Below, in pieces: positions 14,173-21,961 of a stretch of DNA of 27,752 nt. Position numbers and translations under genes: made by a program. Source of the stretch: Candidatus Caldipriscus sp. T1.2 (lineage in GTDB: Bacteria; Hydrothermota; Hydrothermia; LBFQ01); the NCBI GenBank assembly GCA_000980735.1, contig LBFQ01000007.1:11904-39655 (forward strand). Direction: 5' to 3'. The notes under the pieces were generated by a model. The model worked only from the letters and a program-made list of their open reading frames with translations, was not told where the DNA came from and made no database searches. Positions within the stretch are counted from its first letter, which is position 1; each line of letters starts with the position of its first letter.

Positions 14173-15735
14173 TCACAGTTTAAAACCCTCTCCTTTCCCT
14201 ATCCTCGCCCTGCTTGCCTGGGCGCATCCCAAAAATATAAAATCCATATCCCATTCCCTGTGTGCGTCCGTGTTTATGCTAACCAAACCTTTATAATCGT
14301 GCTCCGTCAAAACGTAAGCGTCAAGGTCCACCCTCTTGGGATTTGAGTTTATCTCCAGAGCTTTACCTTCTTCTTCTGCAACCCTAAAAACCTTTTCAAT
14401 ATCCACCCTATAGGATGGCCTCTTCTTTAGGACTCTACCTGTAGGATGGGCGATTATATGAACGTAAGGGTTCCTAAGGGCGGAGATGATCCTTTCCGTT
14501 AGATCTTCGTCCTCCTTCCATGAATGCACGCTTGCTATTACAAAGTCAAAATTCCGTAGGATCTCTTCGGGGTAATCAAGGCTACCATCCGGTTTTATAT
14601 CAACCTCCGCCGAAAAGAGGATCTTCATATAGGGATACTTATCCCTCAAAACCTGAATTTTTAGGAATTTCTCCCTCAACCTCTCCTCGTTTAAACCTCC
14701 CGCATACCCCGCTGAGGGGGAATGATCCGCCAAACCTATTACGGAATATCCCCTGTTTATGGCGTTTTGCACCGCCTCCTCTATCTCCATAGAACCGTCG
14801 GAAAAGGTGGTATGCACATGAAGGTCACCGAGTATATCCTCGGGTAAAACGGGTTTCGGGAGCTTCCCCTTTAAGGCGAGCTCCACCTCCGAACCGTCAA
14901 ACCTCTGGAACGGATGTATGAATTTTAAGGAAAGCCTCTCGTAAACCTCCTCCTCAGTCTCCCCCTTTATGCCCCCCAACTCCAAAAGCTTTTCCACGTG
15001 AGCCCTTGGACCCGTAGAATACACCAAAACTTCCCCCATATCCTGCTCATTGTATATATGTAGTTTTATTGGGATCCTCTCGCCCGCCCAAAGCAAATAA
15101 CCTTTCTCAAATCTACCGGAAAGAGTTAGGCGGAAGGCCTCCTCCTCACTTATCGCAAACTCCAAGATATCCACCAAAGGTTCCCCCCTCCTGAAGGAAC
15201 CCACCGCTATGGCGGATCTGTACTCGGAGGTGAAGGATCTTACGATGGGAACCGCCTCGCTAAAAAGTAAAAGATCCCTCTGGGAAAGGTAAAATTTCAG
15301 GTTTTCGTAGATCTTTGAGGGATCCTTGAAAAGCTTCTTTGCCCCTTCGCCCTGTAAGAACCTTTCAAACCCCTCAATATCCTCTATTCCCATCTTCCAA
15401 AGCTCCCTAACCGTCCCCGCACCTAAACCTCTCACCCTCAAAAGCTCCGTGAGAGCCAAGGGAAAATCGGCTATCAACTCCTCGTATTTTGAAACCTTGC
15501 CCGTTTCCAAAAACTCAGCTATCTTCCCCGCTATGGCATCCCCAACCTTTAGGTATCTTTTCAGTCCCGCCAAGCCCTCCGCCTCGTAAAGGGACTTAAG
15601 ATCCCCAGAATATAGGATCACCTTCTTTGAGGCCGACCTATAAGCCTCAACCTTGTATTTATTTTCCCCTTTTATCTCCTCAATGTCCGCAATTGTTTGG
15701 AAGATCTTATAAAGTTTGTAGTTCGCCTCAAACAT
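14173..15735 (-). CDS. polX: PolX-family protein with intact PHP domain and degraded polymerase site
   Basis: Counting from the TTG at 15744 (the likelier ATG at 15735 is residue 4), residues ~5-300 form the PolX module: an N-terminal helical 8-kDa-like domain, helix-hairpin-helix LLRVRGLGAGTVRELW (101-116), and the nucleotidyltransferase fold at GSFRRGEPLVDI (182-193). The C-terminal PHP domain has DLHVHTTFSDGS (307-318), ADH (339-341), Glu380, His407, His433 and NTDAH (491-495), so its metal site is complete; PolX PHP domains act as 3'-5' exonucleases or phosphatases in base-excision repair. In the polymerase domain the DxD motif reads Asp192-Ile-Leu194, the third acidic position reads IKLH instead of VDLR, and GSKxHN reads GPRAHV. 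DNA synthesis is therefore doubtful. ATG 15735 lies eight bases after TAAAAT. Confidence 0.88.
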   Translation of the reverse strand: MFEANYKLYKIFQTIADIEEIKGENKYKVEAYRSASKKVILYSGDLKSLYEAEGLAGLKRYLKVGDAIAGKIAEFLETGKVSKYEELIADFPLALTELLRVRGLGAGTVRELWKMGIEDIEGFERFLQGEGAKKLFKDPSKIYENLKFYLSQRDLLLFSEAVPIVRSFTSEYRSAIAVGSFRRGEPLVDILEFAISEEEAFRLTLSGRFEKGYLLWAGERIPIKLHIYNEQDMGEVLVYSTGPRAHVEKLLELGGIKGETEEEVYERLSLKFIHPFQRFDGSEVELALKGKLPKPVLPEDILGDLHVHTTFSDGSMEIEEAVQNAINRGYSVIGLADHSPSAGYAGGLNEERLREKFLKIQVLRDKYPYMKILFSAEVDIKPDGSLDYPEEILRNFDFVIASVHSWKEDEDLTERIISALRNPYVHIIAHPTGRVLKKRPSYRVDIEKVFRVAEEEGKALEINSNPKRVDLDAYVLTEHDYKGLVSINTDAHREWDMDFIFLGCAQASRARIGKGEGFKL

Positions 15736-15743
15736 AAATTGCA

Positions 15744-15749
15744 ATTTTA
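15744..15749 (-). promoter_or_regulatory. -10-like element (TAAAAT) for polX
   Basis: TAAAAT on the minus strand, eight bases before ATG 15735; six bases from the facing-away TATAAT of the transporter gene. Confidence 0.5.
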
Positions 15750-15755
15750 CTTCCG

Positions 15756-15761
15756 TATAAT
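15756..15761 (+). promoter_or_regulatory. -10 element (TATAAT) for the LeuT-like transporter
   Basis: TATAAT ending eight bases before ATG 15770; no leader sequence for a ribosome-binding site. Confidence 0.65.
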
Positions 15762-15769
15762 ACCCCCCT

Positions 15770-17272
15770 ATGGCGAGAGCGAGGGAGCATTGGGGATCAA
15801 GGATAGGCGTGGTCTTTGCGGCAGCTGGAAACGCGGTTGGCCTGGGAAATTTGCTTAGGTTTCCCTCAAAGGTCGCCCTTTACGGAGGGGGCGCATTTAT
15901 AATCCCATATTTGATTTCCCTAATTTTGTTCGGACTTCCCCTGATGTGGGTAGAATGGGTAGCGGGTAGGTATGGGGGTAAGAGGGGGCATGGTACAACT
16001 GTGGGAATTTTGGGTTTGATTACAAAAAACAATTTGGGAAGGCTTTTGGGGATATTCGGGGTCGCAGCCCCAGTTCTGATAGTATTTTATTATATTTACA
16101 TTGAGTCCTGGACCTTGGGGTACGCCTTCCATTCCCTTATAGGACAGATGCCAAAGCCCGTGCCAACCTCCGAAACCTCCGAAGCCTTAAAACCCTTCGC
16201 GGATTTCCTAAAACAATACACCTCACCATCCCTTGAGGCATACATCTTTTTTTGGATCACCTTCCTATTAAACTGGTACGTCCTTCACAGGGGGATAAGG
16301 AGGGGTATAGAGCTCGTCGCGAAGGTAGGGATGCCCTTACTTTTGCTTATGGGGGTTGCCCTTGCGATAGTTATATTTACATCAAAGGATCCGACACCCG
16401 AATGGTCTGCTATAAGGGGACTTGAGTATATATGGAAGCCTGACTTTTCAAGGATACTTGAAGGTAAGGTTTGGGTTGAGGCGGCGGGACAGATCTTCTT
16501 CACCCTTTCCTTGGGAATGGGGGCAATAGCGGTTTATGCAAGCTACGTTAAGGAAAAAGAGGATATTGCCCTTATGGGGGTTGCAACCGCAAGCACAAAC
16601 GAATTTGTGGAGATCGTCTTGGGATCCGCAATAGCAATACCCGCAGCTTTCTTATTCTTTGGTCCCGCAAGCATTCCGGAACTTGCAGGAGCTGGAACCT
16701 TCAGGTTGGGTTTTATGAGTATGCCCGCGGTCCTAAACTCCCTACCCTTAGGCTTTTTCTGGTCTTTCGTGTGGTTTATGCTCCTTTTCATCGCCGCCTT
16801 CACATCCTCAATAGCCCTTATACAACCCCTAATAACCTTCCTTGAGGATGAGGTTAAATTATCCCACGCAAAGGCGGTGGCAATCTCCATGATATTGGTC
16901 CTCATAGGGGCGCATCTTTCAATATTCGTTCCGGGATATATAGACGAGCTTGACTTTTGGGCGGGGAGCTTTATGTTGCTCTTCTTTGGGATAGTTGAGA
17001 TAATATTCTTCATTTGGCTCTTTGGTCCGGATAACTTCATAAGGGAGCTTAACGAAGGTTCGGTTTTGAGGATCCCAAAGTGGGTCGCTTATTTAACGGG
17101 CACCGTTTCCTTGGCATTTTTGGTGATCATCCTCCTCGTTTGGACCTTCCAAAACCTCCCGAGCGTAATATCCCAGACGGGTTTGGGGGTTTGGTTGGGA
17201 AGGGCTACAATATTCTTATTCCTGCTAATGCTGGGATACCTCACTATTTTATCGTCAAGGGAAGAAGGTTAG
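15770..17272 (+). CDS. Sodium-dependent amino-acid transporter, LeuT/NSS family
   Basis: A 500-residue, 12-segment symporter of the neurotransmitter:sodium symporter family. The TM1 signature EHWGSRIGVVFAAAGNAVG and GLGNLLRFP (with the Asn, Ala, Gly residues that bind sodium and substrate) and GGGAFIIPYLISLILFGLPL are almost those of Aquifex LeuT. Also matching are YYIYIESWTLG (TM3), TASTNEFVEIVLGS (TM7), FTSSIALIQPLITFLEDE (TM8) and DELDFWAG. It imports a small hydrophobic amino acid together with sodium, by family; the exact substrate cannot be read. The start follows TATAAT by eight bases. The 3' end overlaps the convergent tgt reading frame by 29 bases. Confidence 0.95.
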   Translation: MARAREHWGSRIGVVFAAAGNAVGLGNLLRFPSKVALYGGGAFIIPYLISLILFGLPLMWVEWVAGRYGGKRGHGTTVGILGLITKNNLGRLLGIFGVAAPVLIVFYYIYIESWTLGYAFHSLIGQMPKPVPTSETSEALKPFADFLKQYTSPSLEAYIFFWITFLLNWYVLHRGIRRGIELVAKVGMPLLLLMGVALAIVIFTSKDPTPEWSAIRGLEYIWKPDFSRILEGKVWVEAAGQIFFTLSLGMGAIAVYASYVKEKEDIALMGVATASTNEFVEIVLGSAIAIPAAFLFFGPASIPELAGAGTFRLGFMSMPAVLNSLPLGFFWSFVWFMLLFIAAFTSSIALIQPLITFLEDEVKLSHAKAVAISMILVLIGAHLSIFVPGYIDELDFWAGSFMLLFFGIVEIIFFIWLFGPDNFIRELNEGSVLRIPKWVAYLTGTVSLAFLVIILLVWTFQNLPSVISQTGLGVWLGRATIFLFLLMLGYLTILSSREEG

Positions 17273-17570
17273 AAAGGCCGTTTTCCACCAAAACCTCCCT
17301 CTTGAAGTTTTCCAAAATCTTGTTGTAGTAGTATATGCTGTGTAAGCTTGCGAGCCTACCGGCAAGCGTCTCATTCACCGTAAAAAGGTGCCTAAGGTAC
17401 GCCCTGGTGAAATTTTGACAGGTAAAGCAATCGCAGTTTGGATCAAGGGGCCTTGGATCCTCCTTGTACTTCGCGGACCTTACGTTTATCTTTCCCTCGG
17501 ATGTAAAAACCGTACCCCTCCTCGGGTTCCTGGTGGGTAGGACGCAATCAAAAAGGTCCGCCCCGAGCTT
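17244..17570 (-). pseudogene. tgt: tRNA-guanine transglycosylase, C-terminal part in the shifted frame
   Basis: The minus-strand frame ending with TAG at 17246-17244 encodes LGADLFDCVLPTRNPRRG, then LFTSEG-type VFTSEGKINV, and the zinc-binding stretch CDCFTCQNFTRAYLRH (Cys-x-Cys-x2-Cys ... His), which is the normal end of Tgt. Joined to the upstream part by one added base, the whole protein has about 368 residues, the usual length. Its last codons overlap the convergent transporter gene by 29 bases. It could be a real mutation, a slippage site or a base missed in sequencing; the intact coding quality on both sides favours an error or a very recent change. Confidence 0.8.
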
Positions 17571-18349
17571 AATGCATCCTCTATATCTTCCGGGAGCCCT
17601 ACCCCCATAACGTACCTTATGGAATTTTCCGGGATCTTTTCGAGGATGAAATCCAAGATCTCGTTCCTTTCATCCCTGCTTTCCCCCAAAGCCAATCCCC
17701 CCACCGCAAAACCATCAAACCCTATCTCCAAAAGTTCCATAAGGGACCTCTCCCTCAGATCCTTATAAAGCCCACCCTGTATTATCCCAAACTGTGCCTG
17801 ATATGGATGCTTTATCTCCAAAAATCTCTTCCTGCTCCTCTTCGCCCATAAAGTCGTTATTTCTAAGGCTTCTTCCGCTTCTTTTCTATCCGAGGGAAGT
17901 GGGATCGGATAATCAAGGACCATGGCTATGTCCGAACCCAATTTATGCTGTATCTCTACCACCTTTTCTGGGGTGAAAAATTCTTCGGATCCGTCTATCG
18001 GAGATTTAAAGAGTACTCCCTCCCTGCTGATCTTCCTCAAATTCTTTAAGCTGAAAACCTGAAAACCCCCAGAATCCGTCAATATAAACCCATCCCAATT
18101 CATAAATTTGTGCAATCCCCCAAACTTTTCTATCAAGTTCTCGCCCGGCCTAAGATGAAGGTGATAAGTGTTTGAGACTATTATTTTTGTTCCTATGGAT
18201 TTGAGTTCTTGGGGACTTAGCGTCTTTACCGCGCCGTAAGTTGCTACAGGCATAAAGGCTGGCGTAATTAAAACCCCCCTCTTTGTTATAAGCATTCCAA
18301 CTCTACCCTTATGTTTCTTGCTCTTTGCTAAAACTACGAACTTTACCAA
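17486..18349 (-). CDS. tgt: tRNA-guanine transglycosylase, main part upstream of a frameshift
   Basis: Exchanges the wobble guanine of GUN-anticodon tRNAs for preQ1 in queuosine synthesis. The frame shows TPAFMPVATYGAVKTL, the NTYHLHLRPGE loop, DSGGFQVFSL with the proton-acceptor Asp, FGIIQGG, GGLALGE and YVMGVGLPEDI, all diagnostic. The start is TTG 18349, seven bases after a minus-strand TATAAT. After MGVGLPEDIEDAL the frame is lost near 17569-17572: one extra base in the AA run there would give LKLGADLFDCVLPTRNPRRG, as the family requires. Without it the last 27 residues are out of frame and the zinc site is missing. No queuosine gene adjoins it. Confidence 0.88.
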   Translation of the reverse strand: MVKFVVLAKSKKHKGRVGMLITKRGVLITPAFMPVATYGAVKTLSPQELKSIGTKIIVSNTYHLHLRPGENLIEKFGGLHKFMNWDGFILTDSGGFQVFSLKNLRKISREGVLFKSPIDGSEEFFTPEKVVEIQHKLGSDIAMVLDYPIPLPSDRKEAEEALEITTLWAKRSRKRFLEIKHPYQAQFGIIQGGLYKDLRERSLMELLEIGFDGFAVGGLALGESRDERNEILDFILEKIPENSIRYVMGVGLPEDIEDALSSGRTFLIASYPPGTRGGVRFLHPRER

Positions 18350-18356
18350 ATCGTTG

Positions 18357-18362
18357 ATTATA
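18357..18362 (-). promoter_or_regulatory. -10 element (TATAAT) for tgt
   Basis: TATAAT on the minus strand seven bases before the TTG start of tgt at 18349. Confidence 0.6.
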
Positions 18363-18372
18363 AGCTCGGATT

Positions 18373-18378
18373 TAGAAT
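18373..18378 (+). promoter_or_regulatory. -10-like element (TAGAAT) for dapB
   Basis: TAGAAT ending six bases before the dapB ATG at 18385; ten bases from the divergent tgt -10. Confidence 0.5.
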
Positions 18379-18384
18379 TGAAGT

Positions 18385-19086
18385 ATGAAGGTAGTTTTAG
18401 TAGGTTATGGGAAGATGGGAAAGGAATTGGAAAAGATCCTTTTGGAAAGGGGACATGAGATAGTAGGGGTAGTAGAGAGAGGGGGGGATTTTGAGGTTAT
18501 AAAAGAAGGGGAAGCGGTTTTGGAGTTTGCGCATCCAAGCGCAACCTTTGAAGCATTGGAAAGGGCAAAGAAATATAGGAAAAAATACATTCTCGGAACA
18601 ACGGGATACAGCGAGGGAGATATGGAGAAAATAAGAGAATTTGGTAATTTTATACCGATAGTTTATTCTCCGAACTTCTCCGTTGGGGTTTATCTTATGG
18701 GGGAAATTTTAAAACTTTTAAAGGAATTTGTCGGGGATTGGGATATTGAGATCGTTGAGATACATCATAGGTGGAAGAAGGATTCTCCGAGCGGAACCGC
18801 CCTAAAGCTTGCGGGAATTTTTGGTAGGGAGATAAATTTAAGTAGGAAGGGGGAGAGGAAGGAAGGGGAGATAGGGGTTTTTGGGGTGAGGGGAGGGGAT
18901 GTATTCGGAGAGCATACCGTATTTTTATTTTCGGAGGGGGAAAGGTTGGAGATAACACATAGGTTATCATCAAGGAGGGCTTTGGCAAAGGGTGTCCTCT
19001 TTTCCCTTGATTTCCTGAAGGATAAGGTTCGCGGTTTTTATACCTTTGAGGATGTCTTAAGGGAAACCTTTACATACCGAAGGTAA
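18385..19086 (+). CDS. dapB: 4-hydroxy-tetrahydrodipicolinate reductase
   Basis: NAD(P)H-dependent step of the diaminopimelate/lysine pathway, cytoplasmic. The nucleotide-binding motif is VVLVGYGKMGKELEK (residues 3-17), the second cofactor contact is LGTTGYSEGD, and the catalytic signature is EIHHRWKKDSPSGTALKLA (family: E-x-H-H-x2-K-x-D-x-P-S-G-T-A). At 233 residues it is slightly shorter than the E. coli protein (273), as in many thermophiles. It stands alone; no other dap gene is next to it. The ATG is six bases after TAGAAT. Its 3' end overlaps the convergent protease gene by 17 bases. Diaminopimelate implies peptidoglycan or lysine synthesis. Confidence 0.95.
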   Translation: MKVVLVGYGKMGKELEKILLERGHEIVGVVERGGDFEVIKEGEAVLEFAHPSATFEALERAKKYRKKYILGTTGYSEGDMEKIREFGNFIPIVYSPNFSVGVYLMGEILKLLKEFVGDWDIEIVEIHHRWKKDSPSGTALKLAGIFGREINLSRKGERKEGEIGVFGVRGGDVFGEHTVFLFSEGERLEITHRLSSRRALAKGVLFSLDFLKDKVRGFYTFEDVLRETFTYRR

Positions 19087-19660
19087 AGAGGAGTACATCC
19101 CAAGTTATGTGGGATATTATCAATGGGGTTAGGTCCCTCTTCCATATAAAGAGAAAACCCCAAAAGGCTCCCGCCCCTATCGCCGCAACGATTAGGGATA
19201 AATTGAATGTAAAGGCGTGGGCTAGGGAATAAAGGAGAATGGAAAGGAGATAGCCTTGTAATTTCCCAAGGTTTTCCATAAGTGTCCTTTGAACAAAACC
19301 CCTCCAAAATACCTCCTCCCCAACGGATACACTTAGTGCTACTGGGAAGGAAAAGTAAATGGGTGCCAAATCCTTTAATGCTTTTACCTCTTCAACAGAT
19401 AGGTAGAGCTCGGGTAGGAATTTTTTAACAAAAACCGCAAAAGCAAAGAAAAAGGAATATATCAATATTCCCGAAAGGATCCCGACGGGAAGATCTTCCC
19501 ACCTAGGCCTTATTATCTTCCTCGTTCTTTCTTCCGAAAAGCCGAAAATCAATATCCCAATACCTGCTATGAATATACCCAGCCAAAAGTTTAGAGGTCC
19601 CTTGAAGGCAAAACCCCAAAGGAAAGATGCCAGCAGGAAACCCAAAGCTACCTTGAGCAT
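19070..19660 (-). CDS. CPBP-family intramembrane metalloprotease (Rce1/Abi-like)
   Basis: A 196-residue, multi-pass inner-membrane protein. The family's three motifs are present in order: EExxxR in VGEEVFWRGF, the following xxxH in LLYSLAHAF, and HxxxD in ISHITWDVL near the C-terminus; these glutamates and histidines form the catalytic site of Rce1-type proteases. Substrates of bacterial members are mostly unknown (bacteriocin-related or prenylated-protein-like). The gene is divergent from the deacetylase gene with a 36-base gap and convergent with dapB. ATG 19660 lies eight bases after a minus-strand TAGAAT. Confidence 0.88.
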   Translation of the reverse strand: MLKVALGFLLASFLWGFAFKGPLNFWLGIFIAGIGILIFGFSEERTRKIIRPRWEDLPVGILSGILIYSFFFAFAVFVKKFLPELYLSVEEVKALKDLAPIYFSFPVALSVSVGEEVFWRGFVQRTLMENLGKLQGYLLSILLYSLAHAFTFNLSLIVAAIGAGAFWGFLFIWKRDLTPLIISHITWDVLLFTFGM

Positions 19661-19668
19661 AGAAAGGA

Positions 19669-19674
19669 ATTCTA
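19669..19674 (-). promoter_or_regulatory. -10-like element (TAGAAT) for the CPBP protease gene
   Basis: TAGAAT on the minus strand, eight bases upstream of ATG 19660. Confidence 0.5.
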
Positions 19675-19684
19675 AGGTATACTT

Positions 19685-19690
19685 TAAAAT
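19685..19690 (+). promoter_or_regulatory. -10-like element (TAAAAT) for the deacetylase gene
   Basis: TAAAAT ending six bases before TTG 19697, ten bases from the divergent -10 element of the protease gene. Confidence 0.5.
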
Positions 19691-19696
19691 TTTCTC

Positions 19697-20602
19697 TTGA
19701 AACTTTTGGCGATATCCATAGATACCGAATGCGATAAGGGGAAAAATTGGGAGATTATAAAGCCCATGGGATTTAGGGGGATATATTGGGGGGTTGCGGA
19801 GTACTTACAACCACTGTTTGAAAGGTACAATTTGAAACCCACTTATCTCTTGAGCCCGGAGGTGATCTTGGACGAAAGGAGCGTAAGGATATTTATTGAT
19901 ATAAACAAGAGGGGGGCGGAGCTGGGGACGCACCTTCACGGGGAGTTTATAGAACCCTTTGCGAATTTTGATGCGGATAAGACGGAAGAAAAGGCGGAAG
20001 ATTACACGGATGAGGTTGAGTTTGAGAAGCTTAAGAATTTGACGGTTATTTTTAGAGAAACCTTCAAATTTTCCCCAAGATCCTATAGGGCGGGAAGGTA
20101 TTCTATAAGGGAAAGGACCTTTAAATTTCTGGAGGCTTTGGATTACAGGGTTGATACGAGCGTTTCCCCCTTCTCCTTCGGCCATCCCCCCATATTTCCA
20201 AAACCCTACAAAGTAGGAAAAATATTGGAAGTTCCGATTACATCTTACCCCCTAAATTGGAAATTTTTCAAGATCCTAAGGTCCCTTCCCCTGTATAAAT
20301 TAAGGAGATTTAGGAATTGGGCTAAGAGGTTCGGACCGATTTGGCTAAGGCCTTCCCTTTTTGACGAAGGATCAATGCTAAAACTCGTGGAGAAGATAGA
20401 GAAAAGAAGCAAGGTGGTAATTTTAAATTTATTCCTGCATAATATGGAGGTGGTTGAAAACTTAAGCCCTTACGATGCTGAATTTACAAGGAAAAACCTT
20501 GAGGGAATAATTCCAAAGCTTGTAGATAGGGGTTATAGGGGGGCAACATTATACGAGATTTACGAGGCTTACGAAAGCGGAAAGGTACCTCTTGAAGGTT
20601 GA
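19697..20602 (+). CDS. Polysaccharide deacetylase-like (NodB homology) protein
   Basis: A 301-residue cytoplasmic protein of the NodB/carbohydrate esterase 4 fold. Metal site: Asp9-Thr-Glu in AISIDTECD, then His79 and His81 in LGTHLHGEF. RAGRYSI (131-137) and YRVDTSVSPFSFGHP follow as the usual later motifs, and LNLFLHNMEVV near the C-terminus contributes the last histidine. No signal peptide, so it acts on a cytoplasmic or lipid-linked sugar. WalW-like members act in surface-polysaccharide synthesis, which suits the GNAT neighbour. TTG 19697 lies six bases after TAAAAT. Its 3' end overlaps the convergent GNAT gene by 54 bases. Exact substrate unknown. Confidence 0.82.
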   Translation: MKLLAISIDTECDKGKNWEIIKPMGFRGIYWGVAEYLQPLFERYNLKPTYLLSPEVILDERSVRIFIDINKRGAELGTHLHGEFIEPFANFDADKTEEKAEDYTDEVEFEKLKNLTVIFRETFKFSPRSYRAGRYSIRERTFKFLEALDYRVDTSVSPFSFGHPPIFPKPYKVGKILEVPITSYPLNWKFFKILRSLPLYKLRRFRNWAKRFGPIWLRPSLFDEGSMLKLVEKIEKRSKVVILNLFLHNMEVVENLSPYDAEFTRKNLEGIIPKLVDRGYRGATLYEIYEAYESGKVPLEG

Positions 20603-21427
20603 AGGGTTTAAATATTCGTACCTGTATATTTTCCTGAACTTGTCCGTCCACCAAGCCTTATACTCGCTTTCCCCCTTCATAAAGTTAAACTCCCAAAAAC
20701 CCTCCCTCTGATACTCAAGGATCATATGGTACTGTAGCACCTTGGTTGGGGAATAATATGCAAAGTTCCAATCCATACCCTCCAGGTACCAGTACGCAAC
20801 CTTATTAAATCTTAAAACTATACCGTAGGATATCCCCTTTCCGTTCAGGGAGAGAGCCCAAAAGTCGTGCTCAACCGCCTTTAAAAATTCCTTAATAGTG
20901 TTTGAATAATCGGGGTCCCTGAATGGGCTACTCTCAAACCTTGAGTTTATAAAATTTACCAATTTTTCCCAATTCTCCTCAAGGGAAACCCTTTCAACCT
21001 TCCATTCCCCTCCCCTACGTAGCCTATTTATCATATTCTTTATGTCCCTCCTCCTATTCCTTGAAAGGCTCTTCAAAAGCTTTTCCTCGTCGGAAATTTT
21101 CCTTAAATCTATGTAATAAACCCTCCCCTCCAAAATCGTACGCGGGCTTATCCTTAGGGAACTTAGCGTTTTTAGAAATTTTGAATCCTCAGGAAGCCAC
21201 TTAAAAATTGCCACCGTATAGATCTCATTCTTCAACCAACTTTCTAATGTTTCCTTATCAATTTCGGAATCCCACCAATCCACAAAATCGTCAAAGGCAA
21301 GGTGCAATCTAAGAGTTTTCCCAACTTTCCTGATCACGAAAAATTTCCCAATTTCCTTAAACTTCTTAAATTTCCTCTTCGCATGGTCGTAAAACAGGTT
21401 ATAACCGCTTTCAAACACCGTTTGCAT
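20549..21427 (-). CDS. GNAT-family acetyltransferase, CelD/BcsL (Acetyltransf_6-like)
   Basis: A 292-residue protein resembling the CelD/BcsL group of GNAT proteins, many of which sit in exopolysaccharide loci. Features: the basic SRNRRRDIKNMINRLRR helix (about 122-138), YWYLEGMDWNFAYYSPTKVL with the typical aromatic-rich acetyl-CoA fold, and the late FNFMKGESEYKAWWTDKFRK signature of that group. The ATG at 21427 overlaps the upstream gene's end by 17 bases, suggesting coupled translation; GTG 21418 is an alternative. Its 3' end overlaps the convergent deacetylase gene by 54 bases. A role in modifying a cell-surface sugar is inference. Confidence 0.75.
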   Translation of the reverse strand: MQTVFESGYNLFYDHAKRKFKKFKEIGKFFVIRKVGKTLRLHLAFDDFVDWWDSEIDKETLESWLKNEIYTVAIFKWLPEDSKFLKTLSSLRISPRTILEGRVYYIDLRKISDEEKLLKSLSRNRRRDIKNMINRLRRGGEWKVERVSLEENWEKLVNFINSRFESSPFRDPDYSNTIKEFLKAVEHDFWALSLNGKGISYGIVLRFNKVAYWYLEGMDWNFAYYSPTKVLQYHMILEYQREGFWEFNFMKGESEYKAWWTDKFRKIYRYEYLNPSTFKRYLSAFVSLVNLV

Positions 21428-21947
21428 CTCTTATAAGCTCGTAGAGGTAGAACCACCACCTTCTCTTTGGAATACCCCTCCTTATAGCGTACTCCATAAG
21501 ATCGTTTGAGGCAAAAATCTCCTTTCTTGATGCAAGAACGTTCTTTATCTTCTCCAGTATCTTCTTATCCTCTTCATCCGCCAAGTTTTGAGAAAGGAGG
21601 TACAGCCTATCAAACTTCAGTACAAAATCAATGGGATCCCCTACCCCTTCCAACACCTCCCACATACTATAATATAGCTCCTCCAATTCCTGCTTATATT
21701 TTATCCTATCCTCCGCAAGTTTTATGTTTTGCAAAACGTATCCAACCAATGAGACCCCCATAATGGCGGTTATTGCGATGATGCTTATTATTGCGCCCTT
21801 TATGTTCCCAAAAATGGAAAAGATCCCCCAGATGGAAAAGAGGTGAGTCAAAGTTAGGAAGATTGCCATAGGCCTTAAATCCCTCTTTATGTGGGTGAAG
21901 TAAAGGGTAAGAAGGAGGAAGAAAACCGCAAGGAGAATTTGAACCAT
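21411..21947 (-). CDS. Uncharacterised membrane protein with cytoplasmic helical tail
   Basis: I choose ATG 21947, which gives 178 residues beginning MVQILLAVFFLLLTLYF; TAAAAT lies eight bases upstream, and the longer frame (to 22079) overlaps the upstream gene by 121 bases. Two or three hydrophobic segments span roughly residues 2-18, 27-47 and 50-72, followed by a charged, alpha-helical tail (KYKQELEELYYSMWEVLEG and EDKKILEKIKNVLASRKEI) that could form a coiled coil. I do not recognise the family. It lies between an uncharacterised helical protein and the GNAT gene on the same strand. Confidence 0.55.
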   Translation of the reverse strand: MVQILLAVFFLLLTLYFTHIKRDLRPMAIFLTLTHLFSIWGIFSIFGNIKGAIISIIAITAIMGVSLVGYVLQNIKLAEDRIKYKQELEELYYSMWEVLEGVGDPIDFVLKFDRLYLLSQNLADEEDKKILEKIKNVLASRKEIFASNDLMEYAIRRGIPKRRWWFYLYELIRDANGV

Positions 21948-21955
21948 TTCTGAAA

Positions 21956-21961
21956 ATTTTA
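21956..21961 (-). promoter_or_regulatory. Possible internal -10 (TAAAAT)
   Basis: TAAAAT on the minus strand eight bases before ATG 21947; its first two bases lie in the stop codon of the upstream gene. Spacing matches the other promoters in the window, but the gene could also be read from upstream. Confidence 0.4.
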
